Shown here in pieces: positions 27,437-32,600 of a stretch of 32,600 bases of DNA. Position 1 is the stretch's first letter, and the number at the start of each line of letters is the position of its first letter. Source of the stretch: Phycisphaerales bacterium UBA3190. GTDB taxonomy: Bacteria > Planctomycetota > Phycisphaerae > Phycisphaerales > UBA1924. The stretch spans positions 475,352-507,951 of the forward strand of contig DEXG01000015.1 of NCBI GenBank assembly GCA_002364005.1, in the 5' to 3' direction. A program made the position numbers and the translations under genes. The notes below the pieces were generated by a model, which saw only the letters and a program-made list of their open reading frames with translations, made no database searches and had not been told where the DNA came from.

Positions 27437-27584
27437 CTGTGTCCCCAATCATGTTCTGATGACCCACATCGTCATACGGATTCGAACCGCTCAAGTTTCA
27501 TCGGCTTCGTCACGCCCCCGCTTGAGCAGACGCGTTCTCGGACCAATCCCGCCGCCTTCTCACAGAACTTTTCCCAAGCCGCGC

Positions 27585-27614
27585 AAGAAAAACCCGCTCC
27601 AAAAGCGGAACGGG
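27585..27614 (-). terminator. Intrinsic terminator of the cyclophilin gene
   Basis: In minus-strand RNA an 8-bp stem (27607-27614 with 27593-27600, one G-U pair) with a six-base loop is followed by UUUUUCUU. It lies about 30 bp past the stop codon. Confidence 0.8.
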
Positions 27615-27641
27615 CATTGGTTCAAAGGATTGCACAGAATC

Positions 27642-28334
27642 TCAGCCGTCGACCTCGACGAGCCCGAGTTCCTCGGCCTTGGATGCATCAAGCACCGTGA
27701 CCTTCTCGATCACCATCTTCTCGATCGGGACATTCTGGTATGGCCCGCGGCTCGTGGTGGGCGTTTGACGGATCTTTTCGACCGTCTCCATGCCCTTGAC
27801 GACCTTACCGAAGACGGCGTATCCCGCGCCGTCACGCTGCGGCTGATCGAGCCCAGCGTTGTCCACCACATTGATAAAGAACTGCGAAGTCGCGCTGTCC
27901 GGGCGGCCGCCGAGACGCGCCATGGCAATCGTCCCGCGATCGTTCTTCAAGCCATTCTTCCACTCGTTCTTGATCTCATCGTTCGTCTTCTTCTTGTCCA
28001 TTGACTCAGTGAAGCCGCCACCCTGGATCATGAAGTTCGAGATCACACGATGGAAGATCGTGCCGTCGTAGAAACCATCATTCGCGTATGTCACGAAGTT
28101 CTTGGTGCTGATCGGTGCCAGCTCGTTGTTCAGCTCAAGGTAGATATCACCCTGACTCGTCTTCATCTCGATGTACACAAACTTCTCCTCGATGTTCTCA
28201 TCGGCTTTGGGCTGCTCCTGCTTCTCGGGCTGCGCCTCGCCGCCCGCCGCCGCGCCACCCTGATCGGGCTGCACCGCGAAAGCCGCGATCACCAATGCCA
28301 TCAAAGCCGCCACACCTACTGCGATCGATTTCAT
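27642..28334 (-). CDS. Exported cyclophilin-type peptidyl-prolyl isomerase
   Basis: Speeds cis-trans isomerisation of proline bonds in exported proteins. The 230-residue protein begins with a signal peptide (MKSIAVGVAALMALVIAAFA) and a charged linker. The cyclophilin domain (about 52-225) follows, with FHRVISNFMIQGG (catalytic Arg96), GTIAMAR and SQFFINVVDN. The ATG at 28334 has AAAGGAG six bases upstream; the frame's longer start lacks one. It stands alone with its own terminator. Confidence 0.93.
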   Translation of the reverse strand: MKSIAVGVAALMALVIAAFAVQPDQGGAAAGGEAQPEKQEQPKADENIEEKFVYIEMKTSQGDIYLELNNELAPISTKNFVTYANDGFYDGTIFHRVISNFMIQGGGFTESMDKKKTNDEIKNEWKNGLKNDRGTIAMARLGGRPDSATSQFFINVVDNAGLDQPQRDGAGYAVFGKVVKGMETVEKIRQTPTTSRGPYQNVPIEKMVIEKVTVLDASKAEELGLVEVDG

Positions 28335-28344
28335 GCTCACTCCT

Positions 28345-28404
28345 TTAGCGTCACACGCCCGCACAGGTCGCGGGCTGTTTCGTGAAGATAATCTTAGCGT
28401 CACA
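28345..28404 (-). promoter_or_regulatory. Cyclophilin leader: direct repeats flanking a hairpin
   Basis: TTAGCGTCACA occurs at 28345-28355, overlapping the ribosome site, and at 28394-28404. Between them GCCCGC and GCGGGC (28357-28375) form a 6-bp hairpin. No regulator is known for this layout. Confidence 0.45.
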
Positions 28405-28487
28405 AGTGCCTGTACGCACCCGAGCCGCCCCGGTTTGCCCGTTTCAGCAATCGCACAACCTCACAGCCACCCTCATACAGCCTCGCC

Positions 28488-29582
28488 TCAGGGGCCAACA
28501 CGCTTCACACGGGGCCCGCGCGGGGCATCATACGGGCCATAGTCGAACCCAGACAGCCCATAGGTCGTCCAGCGATACCGCTGATTCAGCTCGCGATCGC
28601 TCCCCAGCCCTTCAAGCGGGATCGGAAAAGTGTCCAAAGGCACATACGACTGCACCCAGGGCTCAAAGAGATCAATCTCAGGGATCATCGATTCCTGCGC
28701 CTCACCCGTCCGCTCACGGTTCACCGAACCATCGAACATCAGCTTCTCAGGACGCGCCTGGTTGTAAGCAAAGTAGGGCTCACTGGCGATCTCCCGATCG
28801 AACTCCTCAAAGAACCACACCTTCTGCGATGGGAACAGCACCTCAGGAATGAACCGCCCAGTGTGCAAGTTCATCTCCCCGCCCTGACCACCCGTGACCG
28901 TAAACAGATGCGGCGTGTCCGAAACGGGTATATACCGGACCGCCCCGGCCTCAAACTGCCACGACGAAGACACCGGCTGGTAGCTCGACGCAAAGGTCCA
29001 ACGCTGACGCACCGGGTTGGTCAACCAGTTCGAATCCTCGTCATACCCCGGACCGGGATAATCATCGTACGGCACCGTACTCGGAAAATCGGAATACTCG
29101 AGCGGGTTGTCGGCCCAGAACAACTGATGCTCGTCCGCAGGGTCGATAAACATCGAATCTCCCAGCGGCGTGCCCATGTAATCAATCAGAATCAGGTGCA
29201 GGTACCGACGGTGCGGCAGCCGTGCAGAAAAGTTCTGTATTTTAAACTCCCCAGAGATCCGACCCGTCAGACGCATCAGGATCTCACCGTTCTGCTGGGC
29301 CGCGGCATCCTGATCATCGATCGGACGCCGTGTCTGCCCAGTGGGCAAAACATAATCCTCACCAGCCCGCCACGAATACGAGAACAACCGACCCTGATGG
29401 TCCTGCGCGTACATCCCACCGCCCTGACCCATCTGCATCAGGTTCGCAGCGCTCGTCTGCGCCCGCATCTGCGAACGCGCCGAATCAAGCATCGGTGCCA
29501 GAATGAGCCCCATCAGCACCAGCACCGCGACCAAGACCACCGCCTCAACCAGTGTTGCGCCCCGCCTCTTCATACAGCCCAT
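28488..29582 (-). CDS. Prepilin-like protein, paralogue 1
   Basis: A 364-residue secreted or surface-assembled pseudopilin-like protein. KRRG-ATLVEAVVLVAVLVLMG is a type IV prepilin signal: basic residues, Gly before the cut, Glu at +5, then a long hydrophobic helix. The rest is a large beta-rich domain with GRLFSYSWRAGEDYVLP and a late LMFDGSVN. The latter corresponds to the H-x9-DG-type C-terminal motif common in planctomycete pseudopilins. The ATG at 29582 has AAGGAG five bases upstream. It is the most divergent of three tandem paralogues. Confidence 0.88.
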   Translation of the reverse strand: MGCMKRRGATLVEAVVLVAVLVLMGLILAPMLDSARSQMRAQTSAANLMQMGQGGGMYAQDHQGRLFSYSWRAGEDYVLPTGQTRRPIDDQDAAAQQNGEILMRLTGRISGEFKIQNFSARLPHRRYLHLILIDYMGTPLGDSMFIDPADEHQLFWADNPLEYSDFPSTVPYDDYPGPGYDEDSNWLTNPVRQRWTFASSYQPVSSSWQFEAGAVRYIPVSDTPHLFTVTGGQGGEMNLHTGRFIPEVLFPSQKVWFFEEFDREIASEPYFAYNQARPEKLMFDGSVNRERTGEAQESMIPEIDLFEPWVQSYVPLDTFPIPLEGLGSDRELNQRYRWTTYGLSGFDYGPYDAPRGPRVKRVGP

Positions 29583-29653
29583 ACCGGCTCCTTGCACCGT
29601 GATCAAACGAACAGAAGCCACAATCCTAACCGGACACCCAAGCTCCAGCAATG

Positions 29654-29678
29654 AAAAAGCCCGGCTTGTGCCGGGCTT
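29654..29678 (-). terminator. Terminator between prepilin paralogues 2 and 1
   Basis: A perfect 9-bp stem (29657-29665 with 29670-29678) and four-base loop, followed on the minus strand by a short T run. It ends the transcript of paralogue 2, so paralogue 1 probably has its own promoter or depends on read-through. Confidence 0.85.
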
Positions 29679-29697
29679 CATTCGAGAACACGCTATC

Positions 29698-30771
29698 TCA
29701 GTCCTTCAACTGCGCCGGAGGCCCAAAGGAGAACGGACCGTAGTTGATGCCCGCAAGCCCGTTAAAGGTCCAGCGATACCGCTGGCTCACAAGCGTCTGG
29801 TCCCCAAGGCCACCCACCGGCTCCGGGAAGGTATCCAGCGGCACATAAGTCTGTTGCCAATGGAAGAACCCACGCTCGGGCACCACCGAAGGAGCAGCAG
29901 CACCACTCGCCCAGCTGTTCACCGAGCCATCAAACATCAGCTTCTCGCTCTGCGCATCGTCGTAGCCAAAGTACAACGGGTTGGCACGGTCACGATCGAA
30001 CTCCTCGTACATCCACACCTTGTTGGCATTGAAGAGCACATCAGTCATCTTACGCCCGTTCGAGAGCCACCCTTGCTGAATCGGCACGCCCCAAATCTGA
30101 AGCAAGTGTGGTGTTTCTTCTACGGGAATGTATCGCAAACCACGATCGGGCTGCCATGCATCAGGCACGACCTGGTAGCTCGAACCAAACGCCCAACGCT
30201 GACGAACTGAAGAGATCGACCAGTTCGGGTCCGTGTCATACCCAACAGGGGTTCCATCAGCATACGGCACACCGCTGCCCGACCCGTACTCAAGCGGGTT
30301 GGCCGACCAAACCTGCTGGTTCGCATCGCTCGGATCAATGAACAGATCACTCGGGAACGCCTCACCGAGGTAGTCCATCAACACCAAGTGCGTATAACGA
30401 CGTTGAGGAAGCCGAGAACTCGCGCTCTGGATCTTGTATGCACCACTGATCCGCCCCGTGCGCCGCATCAGAATCTCCTGATTCTGGTCCGCGGCCGCAT
30501 CCTGATCGGTTGCCGGGTTTCGGGCCTGCCCGGAAGGCAGCACATAGCTCTCATCCGCACGCCAGCTGTAGCTGAACAGCTGATTGTTATTGTCCTGAGC
30601 GTACATCATCCCGCCCTGACCGATATTCATCAGCTTCTGCGCGCTGCTCATGCCACGCATCTGGTAACGAGCCGCACCAAGCATGGGCAACGCCGTACAA
30701 GCCAGCAGCCCAAGCACAGAAACCACCGCGCACATCTCAACCAGCGTCATCGCTCTTTGTGTTTTCACCAT
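29698..30771 (-). CDS. Prepilin-like protein, paralogue 2
   Basis: A 357-residue protein almost identical in layout to paralogue 3 next to it. The prepilin signal is KTQRA-MTLVEMCAVVSVLGLL, with Ala rather than Gly before the predicted cut. The mature part shares LFSYSWRADESYVLPSGQ, RRTGRISGAYKIQ, GEAFPSDLFIDPSD and EKLMFDGSVN with paralogue 3. The main difference is the stretch between RYIPV and GRKMTDVLF. The ATG at 30771 has AAAGGA six bases upstream. Confidence 0.88.
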   Translation of the reverse strand: MVKTQRAMTLVEMCAVVSVLGLLACTALPMLGAARYQMRGMSSAQKLMNIGQGGMMYAQDNNNQLFSYSWRADESYVLPSGQARNPATDQDAAADQNQEILMRRTGRISGAYKIQSASSRLPQRRYTHLVLMDYLGEAFPSDLFIDPSDANQQVWSANPLEYGSGSGVPYADGTPVGYDTDPNWSISSVRQRWAFGSSYQVVPDAWQPDRGLRYIPVEETPHLLQIWGVPIQQGWLSNGRKMTDVLFNANKVWMYEEFDRDRANPLYFGYDDAQSEKLMFDGSVNSWASGAAAPSVVPERGFFHWQQTYVPLDTFPEPVGGLGDQTLVSQRYRWTFNGLAGINYGPFSFGPPAQLKD

Positions 30772-30815
30772 GACAAATCCTTTATAAACAAACAGAAACA
30801 AAAGACATCGTCCAA

Positions 30816-31889
30816 TCATTCACAACCGGGGATCGTGCCGCTCCATGAGAACGGACCGTAGTTGATGCCCGCAAGCCCGTTAAAGGTCCAGCGATAACGC
30901 TGACTGACCCTCATTGGATCACCGAGCCCACCGGTGGGGAGCGGGAAGGTATCCAGAGGCACATAGGTCTGACACCAACGCCCGTATCCCTGCTCGGGCA
31001 CCATCGACGGCGCCGCGTTCCCGCTGGCCCAGTTGTTCACCGAGCCATCAAACATCAGCTTCTCGCTCTGCGCCTCGTCGTAGCCAAAGTACAACGGGTT
31101 GGCCCGGTCACGATCAAACTCCTCGTACATCCACACCTTGTTGCCATTGAAGAGCACATCCGTCATCTTGCGACCACGCGAGAGCCAGTCCCCTGAAGGG
31201 TTGAAGACTGACAGCATGAACAGATGCGGTGTGTCCGGAACAGGAATGTACCGTGTCCCACGATCTGGCTGCCACGCGTCGGGCACGACCTGATAGCTCG
31301 AACCAAACGCCCAACGCTGACGAACCGCTGCAAGCGGCCAGTTCGCATCTTCGTCATACCCATCGGGAATTCCATCGGCATACGGCACACCGCTGCCCGG
31401 GCCATACTCGAGCGGGTTGGCCGACCACACCTGCTGGTTCACATCGCTCGGATCAATGAACAGATCACTCGGGAACGCCTCACCAAGGTAATCCATCAGC
31501 ACCAGGTGCGTATATCGACGATGGGGAATTCGAGATGTCGCGTTCTGGATCTTGTATGCACCACTGATCCGCCCCGTGCGCCGCATCAGGATCTCCTGAT
31601 TCTGATCCGCGGCCGCATCCTGATCGGTTGCCGGGTTTCGGACCTGCCCGGAAGGCAGCACATAGCTCTCATCCGCACGCCAGCTGTAGCTGAACAACCG
31701 ATCGCCATGGTCCCCGGCGTACATCATCCCGCCCTGACCAATATCCATCAGCTTCTGCGCGCTGCTCAAGCCACGCATCTGGTAGCGAGCCGCACCAAGC
31801 ATGGGCACCGCCACACTGATCAGCAGCCCGAGCACCAATACCATAACCGCACACTCAATAAGTGTGAACGCTCTGCGTCGATTCTTCAT
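30816..31889 (-). CDS. Prepilin-like protein, paralogue 3
   Basis: A 357-residue paralogue, the same length to the base as paralogue 2, 44 bp upstream of it and probably co-transcribed. The prepilin signal is KNRRRA-FTLIECAVMVLVLGLL, again with Ala at -1. The ATG at 31889 has GGGAG seven bases upstream; the long frame before it does not encode recognisable protein. The pair looks like a recent tandem duplication. Confidence 0.88.
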   Translation of the reverse strand: MKNRRRAFTLIECAVMVLVLGLLISVAVPMLGAARYQMRGLSSAQKLMDIGQGGMMYAGDHGDRLFSYSWRADESYVLPSGQVRNPATDQDAAADQNQEILMRRTGRISGAYKIQNATSRIPHRRYTHLVLMDYLGEAFPSDLFIDPSDVNQQVWSANPLEYGPGSGVPYADGIPDGYDEDANWPLAAVRQRWAFGSSYQVVPDAWQPDRGTRYIPVPDTPHLFMLSVFNPSGDWLSRGRKMTDVLFNGNKVWMYEEFDRDRANPLYFGYDEAQSEKLMFDGSVNNWASGNAAPSMVPEQGYGRWCQTYVPLDTFPLPTGGLGDPMRVSQRYRWTFNGLAGINYGPFSWSGTIPGCE

Positions 31890-32016
31890 AATAATGCTCC
31901 CGGTTTCCTGGTCCCCAGGCACGACATTGACCCCCAGCGGCGCGGGTCGTGCACCATCCCATTCGGGCATGAATGAACTTCTGTTCCCACAATTAGATTG
32001 AGTCAGCCAGGTTCTT

Positions 32017-32220
32017 TCATGAAGAACGAGACTGGGAACGCGCCAGCAACCACCGCGCAAGCCGATAGTTCACCCAAACGGCAATCATCACCGCCGCCGC
32101 AATACCAAGAACATTGATATGCGACGGGTCGTCGATCGCACCCTTGAGCGAACGCACCACATCATTCCAGCCCGATTGGGCCGGAAGATTCGCTGCGTGC
32201 TCGATCAGACGGGTCTGCAT
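32017..32220 (-). CDS. Small membrane protein of unknown function
   Basis: A 67-residue protein with one probable transmembrane helix (VLGIAAAVMIAVWVNY) and a basic end (RLARWLLARSQSRSS). No family recognised. No ribosome site precedes the ATG; GATACT ends six bases before it, as in the other leaderless candidates. The stop codon lies in a GTTCTT/AAGAAC inverted repeat (32011-32027). Confidence 0.5.
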   Translation of the reverse strand: MQTRLIEHAANLPAQSGWNDVVRSLKGAIDDPSHINVLGIAAAVMIAVWVNYRLARWLLARSQSRSS

Positions 32221-32374
32221 AGACCCAGTATCGACCCAATCCCCCCCGACACCACGCCTACATACCACACACGCCCGCATCCCCCACAATCGCCACCCCC
32301 CAGACCGGGCTGGGCAAGGCAGGCAAACCGATCAAAGTCCAATAACCATCACCCGAATCGGGTACACTCAGGCC

Positions 32375-32600
32375 ATGATGACCAGATCAAACCGAGCCAT
32401 CTCCACACCGCTGATCGGATTTGTCGTCCTCTACATGCTCATCTTCTCAGGGCTCGCCCTCCGCCAGGGCAACACCGAGTTCCTCATGTACGCCGTCGTC
32501 ATGGTCGTCTTCATCGCCATCGTCCTCCTCCTCCACAACGCCATCCGGTTCTCACCCCTGGCCATATGGCTCCTGGCCATCTGGGGCTTCCTGCACATGG
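32375..32600 (+). CDS. YjdF/DUF2238-like membrane protein, 5' part
   Basis: An open frame running off the window end; 75 residues are visible. It has three hydrophobic segments (FVVLYMLIFSGLAL, VVMVVFIAIVLLLHN, AIWLLAIWGFLHM). The sequence around GNTEFLMY and the terminal IWGFLHM resembles the start of the YjdF/DUF2238 inner-membrane family. No ribosome site is present; TACACT (32363-32368) ends six bases before the first ATG. A second ATG follows at once. Confidence 0.65.
   Translation, partial: MMTRSNRAISTPLIGFVVLYMLIFSGLALRQGNTEFLMYAVVMVVFIAIVLLLHNAIRFSPLAIWLLAIWGFLHM

Noticed and set aside
27465..27500. tRNA-like T-arm (GGTTCGAATCC on the minus strand), possible tRNA gene or integration remnant
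   Set aside because: The T-stem has a mismatch and a G-U pair, and no matching 5' acceptor strand, D-arm or anticodon arm could be found upstream. No integrase is nearby.
26780..27700. Plus-strand frame of 306 codons opposite the Cys-rich gene and the abi leader
   Set aside because: It crosses the abi promoter and the cyclophilin terminator and has no domain-like sequence.

Overview
The window looks like part of a Planctomycetota chromosome, most likely a member of the class Phycisphaerae. Three things point that way: a secreted protein ending in two D-x-N/D-G-D / FFDVSEFL calcium-loop repeats, planctomycete-style prepilin-like proteins with a late FDG motif, and an mraZ that stands alone without the cell-division genes that usually follow it. 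This placement is inference from gene content, not from a phylogeny.

Region 1 (about 60-11660, minus strand) is the core rplK-rplA-rplJ-rplL-rpoB-rpoC operon, closed by a strong intrinsic terminator and followed by queF. secE and nusG, which usually precede rplK, are absent. Instead a divergent region of about 490 bp leads into an exopolysaccharide-type cluster. Region 2 (12149-16946, plus) holds a secreted beta-helix protein, a GT2 glycosyltransferase, a Wzy/O-ligase-like membrane protein and a serine-acetyltransferase-like enzyme. The last two are coupled by an ATGA overlap. Region 3 (16948-24756) is a mixed housekeeping and envelope region: a repeat-rich His/Asp-rich TPR protein, a putative lipoprotein, a secreted trypsin-like protease, an amidohydrolase, a GT4 glycosyltransferase and a flavin-reductase-like protein.

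Region 4 (24757-28334) is the most unusual. It has an orphan mraZ whose promoter carries a MraZ box between its -35 and -10, a DnaA-box-like palindrome upstream, and about 300 bp of hairpin-rich sequence ending in a perfect terminator downstream. Next to it is an Abi_2/HEPN abortive-infection gene preceded by a promoter and a terminator-like hairpin, which suggests a small regulatory RNA. Beside that lie a small Cys-rich protein and a secreted cyclophilin. Region 5 (28488-31889) is a tandem array of three prepilin-like paralogues. A small membrane protein and the start of a YjdF/DUF2238-like membrane protein finish the window.

Several start codons without Shine-Dalgarno sequences (queF, the putative lipoprotein, the YjdF-like gene, the small membrane protein) have a -10-like hexamer exactly six bases before the ATG, suggesting leaderless mRNAs. 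No rRNA, tRNA, CRISPR array or transposase was found.
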